From: Actinomadura sp. NBRC 104412 | GTDB taxonomy: Bacteria; Actinomycetota; Actinomycetes; Streptosporangiales; Streptosporangiaceae | DNA length: 64,000 nt | Reading direction: 5' to 3' | NCBI RefSeq assembly: GCF_030269515.1 | Contig: NZ_BSTM01000002.1 | Location: 124,001 to 188,000 of the forward strand | Shown here: positions 50,517-58,529 of the stretch, piece after piece | Position numbering within the stretch: position 1 is the first letter of the stretch | Layout of the letters: every line of letters starts with the position of its first letter | Notes under the pieces: model-generated | Told to the model about the DNA's origin: nothing | Database searches by the model: none | Seen by the model: only the letters and a program-made list of their open reading frames with translations | Translations under genes and position numbers: made by a program

Positions 50517-51643
50517 TAATTCCAGACTTCTTGGGCTGTTTCTACGATCAGTTCCAGCTTCCGCATCTGGTCGTCGCGGGTGAGTTCGTTGCCCTCCTCC
50601 GTGGAGGAGAACCCGCACTGCGGCGACAGGCACAGCTGGTCGACGTCGACGTACTGGGCGGCCTCGTCGATGCGGCGCTTGAGGTCGTCCTTGCTCTCCA
50701 GTTCGCCGGTCTTGGTGGTGACGAGGCCGAGCACGACGTGCTTGCCCTTGGGGACGAACCGCAGGGGCTCGAAGCCTCCGGAGCGTTCGTCATCCCACTC
50801 GCAGAAGAACCCGTCCACTTCGAGTTCGCCGAACAGCGCCTCGGCCACGAAGTCGTAGCCGCCCGCCGCGGTCCAGGCGGATTGGAAGTTGCCGCGGCAC
50901 ATGTGGGTGGTGACCGACATTCCGGCCGGGCGGTTCTTGAGCGCGCCGTTGATCTGCTTGATGTAGCGCAGGTGGAGGTGGTCGGGGTCGTCGCCGCGCT
51001 CCTTGAGCATGGCGCGCTGGTCGGGGTCGTTGAGGTAGGCCAGGCTGGTGTCGTCGAACTGGAGGTACGTGCAGCCGAGTTCGCCCAGCCGGGCGACCTC
51101 GTCGGCGTACACGGCGGCCAGGTCGGACCAGAACTCCTCGATGTCGGGGTAGACGTCGGGGGAGATCGAGGCGGGCCCGCCGCGGTAGTGGACCATGTTC
51201 GGCGACGGGATGGTCAGCTTGGGGGTCATGCCCGTCCCGGCGGCCTTCTCCTTGAGGAAGGTGAAGTGGTCCCCGAAGATCGTCTCCTTGAGGTGGAGCT
51301 TCTCGGTGACCTTGAGCGCGGCCACGTTGAACTCGATGTCGCCGTTGGCGCGGTGGAACTTCACCTGGAGCCGCTCGTCGGCGTTCGAGCCGATGCCGCC
51401 GATCTGGTAGATGAAGTCCATGTGCCAGAAGGCGCGGCGGAACTCGCCGTCGGTGACGGTGCGCAGCCCGGCGGTGCGCTGCATCTCGATGGCCTCGGTG
51501 ATCGCCGCGTCCTCGATCTCACGCAGCCGCTCGTCCGTGATCCGCCCCGCCTTGTGGTCTTCGCGCGCGCTGCGCAGCTCCGGGGGCCGCAGCAGGCTGC
51601 CGACGTGGTCGGCGCGGAAGGGCGGTGTGTCTCGGAGGGCCAT
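50516..51643 (-). CDS. MetE-like cobalamin-independent methionine synthase II family protein
   Basis: 375 residues, only the C-terminal catalytic barrel of MetE. Probable zinc ligands are His and Cys in TTHMCRGN, a Glu in the FCEWDD region and Cys in LSPQCGFSS. The start RADHVGSLLRPPEL and VTDGEFRRAFWHMDF are typical of this short family, which often acts as a methyltransferase or demethylase on compounds other than methionine. It is the last gene of the Liv transporter operon, 11 bp after LivM. A link between import and demethylation of the cargo is inferred. ATG 51643 has AAGGGAG upstream. Confidence 0.85.
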   Translation of the reverse strand: MALRDTPPFRADHVGSLLRPPELRSAREDHKAGRITDERLREIEDAAITEAIEMQRTAGLRTVTDGEFRRAFWHMDFIYQIGGIGSNADERLQVKFHRANGDIEFNVAALKVTEKLHLKETIFGDHFTFLKEKAAGTGMTPKLTIPSPNMVHYRGGPASISPDVYPDIEEFWSDLAAVYADEVARLGELGCTYLQFDDTSLAYLNDPDQRAMLKERGDDPDHLHLRYIKQINGALKNRPAGMSVTTHMCRGNFQSAWTAAGGYDFVAEALFGELEVDGFFCEWDDERSGGFEPLRFVPKGKHVVLGLVTTKTGELESKDDLKRRIDEAAQYVDVDQLCLSPQCGFSSTEEGNELTRDDQMRKLELIVETAQEVWN

Positions 51644-51654
51644 GGGACTCCCTT

Positions 51655-52752
51655 TCACCTGGTTATCTCGCCTCCCGTTTCCCGGGAGGGCGCTTTCACG
51701 TGCGCGCCGTCCGCCGGCGCCGGTGCGTTCCGGCGGCGGACGAGGCGTTCCCGCGCGGCCGGTACGAGGCCGCCGGGGAGGAACAGCACGGCCGCGATCA
51801 GGAGGACCGAGTAGACCGCGTAGGACAGCACGCTCGGCGCGTAGCTGGGCATGCCTTCCATCGTTCCGATGTTGTTGAGCAGCTGGATCAGCAGGGTGAT
51901 CGCGGTGGCGCCGACGAGCGCGCCCCAGATGGTGCCGAGGCCGCCGACGACCGCCATCACCACGTACTCGATGGACAGCAGGATGGGGAACGAGCCGGGC
52001 GCGATGTAGCCGAAGTAGAAGGCGTATATTCCGCCCGCCAGCCCGGCGAACGCCGCCGACAGGGCGAACACCACCAGCTTGGACCGTCCCACCGCGACGC
52101 CCGCCGACTCGGCGGCGACCTCGCTGGTGGCCAGGGCGCGCAGCGCCCGGCCCTGCCGGGACTCGATCACGTTGCGGGCCACGAGGACCACCACGGCCAC
52201 GGCGGCCCACACCAGGAACGCGTAGCCGCGGTCGTCCTCCAGCTCGAACCCGCCGAAGTTGAAGCGCGGGATGCCCTGGAGGCCGATGCTGCCGCCGAGG
52301 AACGCCAGCTCGCCGGCGAGCGACAGCAGAATCAGCTGGGTCGCCAGTGTCGCGAACGCCAGGTGGTGCCCGCGCAGCCGCAGCAGCGGGATCCCGATGA
52401 CCACGGCGAACACGGCGGCGGTGACCGGGGCGAGGGCCAGCCCCAGCAGGGGCGGCAGCCCGTGCACGCTCAGCAGCCCGGCCGTGTACCCGCCGACCGC
52501 GTAGAAGGCGGCCTGGCCGAGCGACACCTGCCCGGCGTACCCCATGAGCAGGGACACGCCGACGGTGACCATCGCCGCCAGGCCGAGCAGGATGAACACC
52601 GAGAGCTGTGCCTCGCCGAGCACCGCGGCCAGCACCATCGTGACCACCAGCAGCCCGGCCAGGTGCGGCAGCCGGATCCCGGCCTCTTCGCCGCGCCCGC
52701 GCAGCCGCGCCAGCAGCGAGGCGACGCTCGTCCCCTGGGCCTGCGCGGTCAT
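51655..52752 (-). CDS. branched-chain amino acid-type ABC transporter permease LivM
   Basis: 365 residues, about nine membrane helices. The family motif GYAGQVSLGQAAFYAVGGYTAGLL and ALRALATSEVAAESAGVAVGRSKLVVFALSAAFAGLAGGIYAFYFGYI are those of LivM. It pairs with LivH to form the pore. It overlaps LivH by 4 bp (ATGA). The ~30-residue polar N-terminus and C-terminal tail are cytoplasmic. Real cargo may be an aromatic or methylated acid rather than leucine, as many Liv-type systems import such compounds. Confidence 0.93.
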   Translation of the reverse strand: MTAQAQGTSVASLLARLRGRGEEAGIRLPHLAGLLVVTMVLAAVLGEAQLSVFILLGLAAMVTVGVSLLMGYAGQVSLGQAAFYAVGGYTAGLLSVHGLPPLLGLALAPVTAAVFAVVIGIPLLRLRGHHLAFATLATQLILLSLAGELAFLGGSIGLQGIPRFNFGGFELEDDRGYAFLVWAAVAVVVLVARNVIESRQGRALRALATSEVAAESAGVAVGRSKLVVFALSAAFAGLAGGIYAFYFGYIAPGSFPILLSIEYVVMAVVGGLGTIWGALVGATAITLLIQLLNNIGTMEGMPSYAPSVLSYAVYSVLLIAAVLFLPGGLVPAARERLVRRRNAPAPADGAHVKAPSRETGGEITR

Positions 52753-53609
52753 GCCGTCTCCTCGTGCAGTGCGGGGGTGCGGGCGGCCTGCCAGATCATC
52801 AGGGCGAGCATCAGGCCCAGCGCCACCTCGATCTGGTACGAGCCCAGCCCGTACCCGGCGATCATGGCCTCGGCGACGCCCAGCACCAGCCCGCCGGCCA
52901 GCGCGGCGCCGGGTCGTTGCAGGCCGCCGAAGATGGCCGCCGCGAAGCCGTTGACGATCAGCGTGACGTCGGAGTCGAACGAGATCGGCTGCAGCGGTGT
53001 CACGAGCACCCCGGCGATGCCGCCGAGGGCGCCGCCGAGCCCGAAGGCCAGCAGCCCCATCCGCCGTACGTCGATGCCGACGACGCGGGCCGCGTACGGG
53101 TTGGACGCGCACGCGGTCAGGCCCTTGCCCGCGTAGGTGCGGCCGAAGAACAGCGCGAGCGCCGTGAACGTGAGGGCGGTGACCGCGACGATCAGCAGGT
53201 ACTGCTTCTGGACGGTGACGCCCGCGACCGTGAACGACCCGCGCAGCCCGGCGAACGAGCGGGGCTGGTCGCCCCAGACCACGATCTCCACCGCGTACGC
53301 GAAGATGCCGATGCCCAGCGTGACGATCAGCGCCGACAGCGGCGAGGTGCCGGGCCTGCCGATCGCCAGCACGCCGACCACCAGCCCGGCGGCGGCCGCG
53401 ACCAGCACCGCCGCGATCTCCGCCGCCCCGTGGGGGAGCCCGGCGGACAGGAAGGAGGCGGCGCTGAGCCCGGCGACGACGGCGAACATCGCCTGCGCGA
53501 AGTTGACGACCCGGGTGACCCGGTGGATGGCGACGAGGCCGCTGCCGATCAGCGCGAACCCGCAGCCCACCGCCAGCCCGTTGATCAGGTAGCTCAGAAA
53601 ATCACTCAT
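52749..53609 (-). CDS. branched-chain amino acid-type ABC transporter permease LivH
   Basis: 286 residues. INGLAVGCGFALIGSGLVAIHRVTRVVNFAQAMFAVVAGL is the LivH start with the conserved NFAQG-like motif (here NFAQAM), and GLTACASNPYAARVVGIDVRRMGLLAFGLGGALGGIAGVLV is the coupling-helix region. Partner of LivM in the same operon. Starts 51 bp after LivF; the small gap contains no gene. Confidence 0.93.
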   Translation of the reverse strand: MSDFLSYLINGLAVGCGFALIGSGLVAIHRVTRVVNFAQAMFAVVAGLSAASFLSAGLPHGAAEIAAVLVAAAAGLVVGVLAIGRPGTSPLSALIVTLGIGIFAYAVEIVVWGDQPRSFAGLRGSFTVAGVTVQKQYLLIVAVTALTFTALALFFGRTYAGKGLTACASNPYAARVVGIDVRRMGLLAFGLGGALGGIAGVLVTPLQPISFDSDVTLIVNGFAAAIFGGLQRPGAALAGGLVLGVAEAMIAGYGLGSYQIEVALGLMLALMIWQAARTPALHEETA

Positions 53610-53660
53610 GTGCTCTCCCTGGGGCGTTCCCCCGGACCCCCTGAACGGCTCCGCCGCTTG

Positions 53661-54329
53661 TCATGAGCTCTCCTGGATGGGCCCGCCCAGGTAGGCCCCC
53701 TCGACCTCGGTGCTGCCGGCCAGCTCGGCGGACGGGCCCTCGGCGACGATCCGCCCGGCCTCCAGCACGTACGCGCGCGAGCACAGCTCGAACGCCAGCC
53801 GGGCGTTCTGCTCGATCAGCAGCACCGCGGTGCCGCGCTCGGCGTTCAGCTCGCGCAGGTGCCGGGCCAGGTCGTCGATCACCATGGGCGCCAGGCCGAG
53901 CGACAGCTCGTCCACGGCGATGACCTGCGGTTCGGCCATCAGCGCCCGGCCGACGGCGACCATCTGCTGCTCGCCGCCCGACAGCGTCCCGGCGCGGCGT
54001 CCGCGCAGCCGGTCCAGCCCGGGGAGCAGGTCGTACACGGGGGTGGTGTCGCGGTTCCTGACGCGCCAGGCGCCCAGCCGCAGGTTGTCCTCGACGGTCA
54101 TGTCGGGGAACAGCTGGCGGCCCTCGGGGACGTGCGCGAACCTGCCGGTGACGCGGACCGTTCCCGACGCCGCCGGGACGATCCCCGACAGCGTGTTCAC
54201 CAGCGTGGACTTCCCGGCGCCGTTGGGTCCCACCAGCGCCACCATCTCGCCTTCGCCGACCGTCAGCGACACCCGGTCCAGGGCGGTGGCGGACCCGTAC
54301 CGGACGGTGAGCTCCGCGACCTCGATCAT
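53661..54329 (-). CDS. ABC transporter ATP-binding protein LivF
   Basis: 222 residues. Walker A is GPNGAGKSTL, the signature is LSGGEQQM and Walker B is VIAVDELSLGLAP, followed by the switch His replaced by Gln in VLLIEQNARLA, which is normal for LivF. It forms a heterodimer with LivG. It is slightly short because the first beta hairpin region after Walker A lost part of its usual length. Overlaps LivG by 4 bp (ATGA). Confidence 0.93.
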   Translation of the reverse strand: MIEVAELTVRYGSATALDRVSLTVGEGEMVALVGPNGAGKSTLVNTLSGIVPAASGTVRVTGRFAHVPEGRQLFPDMTVEDNLRLGAWRVRNRDTTPVYDLLPGLDRLRGRRAGTLSGGEQQMVAVGRALMAEPQVIAVDELSLGLAPMVIDDLARHLRELNAERGTAVLLIEQNARLAFELCSRAYVLEAGRIVAEGPSAELAGSTEVEGAYLGGPIQESS

Positions 54330-55096
54330 GACCGGACCTCTTCGCCGAGGTAGGCGGCGATGACCCGGGGGTCGGAGCGGACCTCGTCGGGCGTGCCGTC
54401 GGCGATCACCCGGCCCAGGTCCAGCACCGTGATCCGGTCGGCCAGCCGGGTCACCATCGCCACGTCGTGCTCCACCAGCATGATCGTCAGCCCGGTGGCG
54501 CGCAGCTCGCCGATCAGGTCGGCCAGCGCGGCGCGCTCGGCCGCGCGCAGCCCGGACGCGGGCTCGTCCAGGAGCAGCAGCTCGGGGTCCGCGCACAGCG
54601 CCCGCGCGAGCTGCAGCGAGCGCTGCTGGCCGAGCGGCAGCGCCTCGGCGGGCCGGTCGGCCCAGTCGGCGAGGCCGACCCGGGCCAGCGCCGCGTCGGC
54701 CTTGGTCCGGATCAGCCGTTCCTCGCGGGCGTGCGCGGGCAGCCGCAGCGCGGCCGTCAGGAAGCCCGCCCGCGTGCCGGCGTGCGCGCCGACCATGACG
54801 TTCTCCCGGACGGACATGCCGCGGAACACCCGCGCCGCCTGGAACACGATCGCGATGCCCAGCGCGGCGCGGCGGTGCGCGGCCAGCCGGCCCAGGGGGC
54901 GCCCGCGGAACGCGATCGTCCCCTCGTCCGGCCTCAGATGCCCGGCGATCAGGTTGAACAGCGTCGACTTGCCCGCGCCGTTGGGCCCGATGACGCCGCG
55001 CAGCTCGCGCTCTTCGACGGTCAGGTCCACGTCGCGCACCGCGTAGACGCCGCCGAAGTGCTTGGACACCCCTTCGATGCGGAGCAAGCCCGTCAC
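54326..55096 (-). CDS. ABC transporter ATP-binding protein LivG
   Basis: 256 residues. Walker A GPNGAGKSTLF, Q-loop VFQAARVFRGMSVREN, Walker B LLLLDEPASGLRAAE and switch His in MLVEHDVAMV are complete. The ABC signature reads ALPLGQQRSLQLARAL in place of LSxGxQ, a substitution of the first Ser (LPLGQQ is the known LivG variant). GTG 55096 overlaps the stop of the binding protein gene (GTGA), so the operon is translationally coupled from the start. Confidence 0.93.
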   Translation of the reverse strand: MTGLLRIEGVSKHFGGVYAVRDVDLTVEERELRGVIGPNGAGKSTLFNLIAGHLRPDEGTIAFRGRPLGRLAAHRRAALGIAIVFQAARVFRGMSVRENVMVGAHAGTRAGFLTAALRLPAHAREERLIRTKADAALARVGLADWADRPAEALPLGQQRSLQLARALCADPELLLLDEPASGLRAAERAALADLIGELRATGLTIMLVEHDVAMVTRLADRITVLDLGRVIADGTPDEVRSDPRVIAAYLGEEVRS

Positions 55097-56298
55097 CCTC
55101 CGGAGACCGTCTTGGTGAGCTGGTCCTTGGCCCACGGGGTCGGGACGAACTGCCCGTTCTTGACGGTGTTGACCGAGATGTAGTCGGGGCTGAGCCCGGA
55201 GTGGTCGGTCGGGGAGTAGCGGAACCGGCCGTTGGGCGTGATCAGGTCCATCCTCTCCAGCGCCTGCTGGATCTTCTCGCCGTCGGTGCTGTTCGCCTTC
55301 CTGATCGCCTCGAACAGCAGCAGCGCCGCGCTGTAGCCGTCCTGGGCGAACTGCGGCGGGTAGTAGCCGTACTTCTGCTGGTACGGCTTGGCGAGCTGGT
55401 CGATGACCTGCTTCTGCGGGCCGGGCGGCAGGTGGTCGCCGACCACGCCGATGGCGCTCTGCACGGTGACGCCCTCGGCGGCCTGGCCGACGGGCCTGGT
55501 CCACAGGGTGCTGGCCTGGGAGCCGGTCAGCATCAGCGGGATGTCGATGCCGGACGCGACGTACTGCTTGGTCATCGTGACGCCGGGCGCGCCGCTGCCC
55601 CAGAACAGGAACGCCTGCGCGCCGGAGTCCTTGATCCTGGTGAAGATCGGGCTGAAGTCGCTGGCGGTGGTCTCGTACGTCTCGTCCCTGACGATCTGCA
55701 CCCCGTACTTGCCGGCCAGCTCGACCACCGTCCTGCGGCCCGCGACGGAGTAGCTGGCGGTGCGGTCGTGCGCCACCGCCACCTTGGTGATCTTCTGGCT
55801 CTGGAAGTACTGGAGGTAGCGCTCCGCGTACATGGCCGACAGCGCGGGGGTCACGAAGATGTACTTCTTGATCGGCTGGACCTGCTCCGTCACGGGCGCC
55901 AGCGACAGGTAGGGGATCTTCTCCCGTTCGGCGATCGGCTCGACCGCCAGTGCGCAGTTGGAGAACACCGGCCCGATCATCGCGTCGATATCGCGCTTGA
56001 TCGCGTTGAAGCCGAGCACGGCCTGGTCGGGCTGGGTCTTGTCGTCGCGGAAGACGATCTCGACCTTGCGGCCCAGCAGCCCGCCCTTGGCGTTGACCTG
56101 CTCGACGGCCAGCTCGACCGCCTTCTTGTCCTCGCTGCCCAGCGGGGTGTAGTTGCCGGTGACGGAGACGATCAGGCCGACCTTGATGGGGTCGCCGGAG
56201 CCGCCACCCTCCGAGTCGCCGCACGCGGTGGTGAGGGGGGCCAGCAGGGTGAGCGCGGCCAGCGCGGCCGTCCTTGCTCTGGTGAGGGTTCTGCCCAC
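55093..56298 (-). CDS. Liv-type ABC transporter substrate-binding lipoprotein
   Basis: 401 residues. Signal peptide with lipobox LTTACGDS. The periplasmic-binding fold 6 (KVGLIVSVTGNYTPLGSEDKKAVELAVEQVNAKGGLLGRKVEIVFRDDKTQPDQA split by the linker) and AVAHDRTASYSVAGRRTVVE are typical of LivK-type proteins that bind amino acids, aromatic acids or amides. It is the first gene of a five-gene importer. GTG 56298 is preferred (AGAAGG 11 nt upstream), GTG 56310 is possible. It is divergent from the PaaX-family gene across 382 bp that contain the operator. Confidence 0.9.
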   Translation of the reverse strand: MGRTLTRARTAALAALTLLAPLTTACGDSEGGGSGDPIKVGLIVSVTGNYTPLGSEDKKAVELAVEQVNAKGGLLGRKVEIVFRDDKTQPDQAVLGFNAIKRDIDAMIGPVFSNCALAVEPIAEREKIPYLSLAPVTEQVQPIKKYIFVTPALSAMYAERYLQYFQSQKITKVAVAHDRTASYSVAGRRTVVELAGKYGVQIVRDETYETTASDFSPIFTRIKDSGAQAFLFWGSGAPGVTMTKQYVASGIDIPLMLTGSQASTLWTRPVGQAAEGVTVQSAIGVVGDHLPPGPQKQVIDQLAKPYQQKYGYYPPQFAQDGYSAALLLFEAIRKANSTDGEKIQQALERMDLITPNGRFRYSPTDHSGLSPDYISVNTVKNGQFVPTPWAKDQLTKTVSGG

Positions 56299-56609
56299 GG
56301 TGCTCTGCACCTTCTCTCGGTCGCTCCGGACGGGGGGTCGTCGTGGAATCCGGTAGTCGCCTCTGGCCGGGGGATCAGGGGCCGCCGCCATGGCCGGCAC
56401 ACGGTGGGGGTCTCAGCGGTGTCCCGGCGATGCCGTGGGGCCTCAGGCTCGGAGCGTCGAGTGCGGACGCCGCGCCCGGCGACCCGGGTCCCTCGTCGTG
56501 CATCGGCGCTCCTCGATCGCTGGGGCGGGCGGTCGATCGCTGGGGTGGGGCCGGCTGGAGCCGTGTGTGCCGGAGGCGGGTGCGGGCCGGGCGGCCAGCG
56601 GGTAACGCG

Positions 56610-56654
56610 AACATAGGCGTATATGTTGTGGCAGTCAATATTCTGCCCAACATA
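56610..56654. promoter_or_regulatory. AT-rich operator between the Liv operon and the PaaX-type gene
   Basis: Three copies of a half-site: AACATA (56610-56615), TATGTT (56622-56627) and AACATA (56649-56654). The first two form a 6-6-6 inverted repeat. The second and third form a longer one, TATGTTG (56622-56628) with CAACATA (56648-56654), extended by GGCAG with CTGCC. The patch is strikingly AT-rich for this DNA and lies 27 bp before the TTG start of the PaaX-type gene. The other ~310 bp of the intergenic region (56299-56609) show nothing else clear. Confidence 0.55.
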
Positions 56655-56680
56655 GGAGCGGAGCGATCGGAGCACGACCC

Positions 56681-57556
56681 TTGGACCGTCCATACCCGTC
56701 TCTGCGGCCCCAGTCCCTCATGTTGACCTTCCTCGGCAACTACGTGCTGAGGCGCGAGATCGCCGTGTTCTCCGGCAGCTTCATCGAGGTGTTCGGACGG
56801 CTCGGGGTGGGCGAGCACGCGATCCGCTCCACCCTCACCCGGATGGCGCGCCACGGCATGCTGGCCCGGCACCGCAGGGGCCGCCGGATGCATTTCGGCC
56901 TCACCGCGCGGTCGGAGCGGATCCTGCTGGACGGCGAGGCGCGGGTGCTGCGGCGCGGCGCGGTCAACGCCCACTGGGACGGCGGCTGGACCGTGCTGTC
57001 CTTCTCGATGCCCGAGTCGTGGCAGCGCCAGCGGCACGACCTGCGCTCCCGCCTGGTGTGGGCCGGGTTCGGCCCGCTGGGCAACGGCACCTGGATCGCC
57101 CCCGCCCGGGTGGACGTCACCGAAGTGATCGCCCCCGGCGGGGCGGACCTGGGCCTGGCCGGACGGGTCAAGGTCTTCCACGGCACGGCCGAGGAGCCGA
57201 CCGACGTGGGCGCGATGATCCGGGACGCGTTCGACCTGGAGGGCCTGGCCGCCGGGTACCGGTCGTTCCTGGAGCGCTGGGACCGCCCGGAGCCCGTCCC
57301 CGGCGCGCCCGACGACCTGGTCAGGTTCCTGTGGCTGATGACCCAGTGGCTCGGCCTGGTCCGGGTGGACCCGGGCCTGCCGGTGCAGCACCTGCCGCCC
57401 GACTGGCCCGCGCTGCGCGCCCAGGAGGTCCTGCACGACCTCCGCGGCCGGTACGAGGACAGCGCCCGCGCCATCGCGGACGAGATCATCGAGTACATCC
57501 CCGTGGCCTGCCCCGCCACCGCCGGCGCCGGACGAGACGCGGCGGCGGATCGCTGA
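56681..57556 (+). CDS. PaaX family transcriptional regulator
   Basis: 291 residues. The PaaX winged helix (LMLTFLGNYVLRREIAVFSG, VGEHAIRSTLTRMARHGMLARHRRGRRMHFGLT), the central domain (WTVLSFSMPESWQRQRHDLRSRLVWAGFGPLGNGTWIAP) and the C-terminal SFLERWDRPEP and LPPDWPA are all present. PaaX represses phenylacetate catabolism by sensing phenylacetyl-CoA, and relatives control other acyl-CoA routes. No paa genes are nearby; its divergent partner is the Liv importer, which is the likely target. TTG 56681 has GGAG sites upstream. Confidence 0.88.
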   Translation: MDRPYPSLRPQSLMLTFLGNYVLRREIAVFSGSFIEVFGRLGVGEHAIRSTLTRMARHGMLARHRRGRRMHFGLTARSERILLDGEARVLRRGAVNAHWDGGWTVLSFSMPESWQRQRHDLRSRLVWAGFGPLGNGTWIAPARVDVTEVIAPGGADLGLAGRVKVFHGTAEEPTDVGAMIRDAFDLEGLAAGYRSFLERWDRPEPVPGAPDDLVRFLWLMTQWLGLVRVDPGLPVQHLPPDWPALRAQEVLHDLRGRYEDSARAIADEIIEYIPVACPATAGAGRDAAADR

Positions 57557-57647
57557 TGGGAGGCCAACGGCCATGGGGGCGCGCTACTCCTGCGGTCGGC
57601 TGGGGCGGTGAACCTCGCTGCCCCGACCTTTGCCAATGCCGCGCAGG

Positions 57648-58529
57648 TCAGGCTATGGGACTTCCGTCCAACGGAAACCCTCTGCGGGACGGTCCCGAGG
57701 CGGGCCGCGTGACCGGGCCCGATGACCGCGCCTCCAGACGGTGGCCGTGCACGGCCGACACCGGCTGCCGGGCCGCGCGCGGCGATCCCAGCGCCCGCGA
57801 GATCCCGCGCGCCGCGGCCCGCACCGCGGGTGCCAGCACCCGCCAGTCGTAGCCCTCCGACGGCACCACGATCGACACCGCGGCCTCCACCCTGTCGTCC
57901 CGTCCGAAGATCGGGGCCGCCACCGACAACGCGATCAGCTCCACCTGCCCGTCGCTGACCGCCAGCCCGGTCCTGCGCACCTCCGCCAGAGCGCGGCGCA
58001 ACTCGGCGCCCGTGGAGATCGTCTTCTCGGTGAAGCGGGGCAGCGGGCCCTCGATCGCGCGTTCCTGCACCTCCGGGTCGGAGTGGGCGAGGATCGCCAA
58101 GCCCACACCGGTCGCGTGCGCCGGGAAACGCCCCCCGACCCGGGTGAACACGTGCACCGCGTCCCGTCCGGCGATCCGCTCCAGGTACAGCACCTCCAGG
58201 CCGTCCAGCACGGCGAGCTGCACGTTCTGGTGCGTGGCCTCGTACAGGTCCTCCAGGAACGGCATCGCGATCTCGCGCAGCCCCAGCCCGCGCGGCGCCA
58301 GGGCCGCGACCTCCCACAGGCGCAGGCCGATCCGGTAGATGCCCTGCTCGTCGCGTTCCAGCGCACCCCACCTGGTCAGCTCGCCCACCAGCCGGTGGGC
58401 GGTCGCGGGCGGCAGGCCGGTGCGCCGGCTGATGTCCGACAGCGACAGCGCGGGGCTGGACGGGGTGAACGCCTCCAGGATCCCGAGCACCCGCGCGGTC
58501 ACGGACGGACGCGATGTGCCGGACGCCAT
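57648..58529 (-). CDS. IclR family transcriptional regulator
   Basis: 293 residues. Winged helix at 7-75 (SVTARVLGILEAFTPSSPALSLSDISRRTGLPPATAHRLVGELTRWGAL) and ligand domain (MPFLEDLYEATHQNVQLAVLDGLEVLYLERIAG and ATGVGLAILAHSD). Paralogous to the pca regulator at 45036 but clearly distinct. Start overlaps the stop of the carboxylesterase gene (ATGA), so the two are co-expressed. It probably controls the esterase and the divergent cyclase-ThDP genes. It has a ~45-residue C-terminal tail with no recognised motif. Confidence 0.9.
   Translation of the reverse strand: MASGTSRPSVTARVLGILEAFTPSSPALSLSDISRRTGLPPATAHRLVGELTRWGALERDEQGIYRIGLRLWEVAALAPRGLGLREIAMPFLEDLYEATHQNVQLAVLDGLEVLYLERIAGRDAVHVFTRVGGRFPAHATGVGLAILAHSDPEVQERAIEGPLPRFTEKTISTGAELRRALAEVRRTGLAVSDGQVELIALSVAAPIFGRDDRVEAAVSIVVPSEGYDWRVLAPAVRAAARGISRALGSPRAARQPVSAVHGHRLEARSSGPVTRPASGPSRRGFPLDGSPIA

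Noticed and set aside
50516..51643. Full cobalamin-independent methionine synthase metE
   Set aside because: The protein is about half the length of MetE and lacks the N-terminal barrel, so it is named MetE-like only.
56299..57556. Phenylacetate catabolic cluster, because of the PaaX-family gene
   Set aside because: No paaA-E, paaK, paaG or paaZ genes are present; only a PaaI-family thioesterase occurs, 30 kb away.
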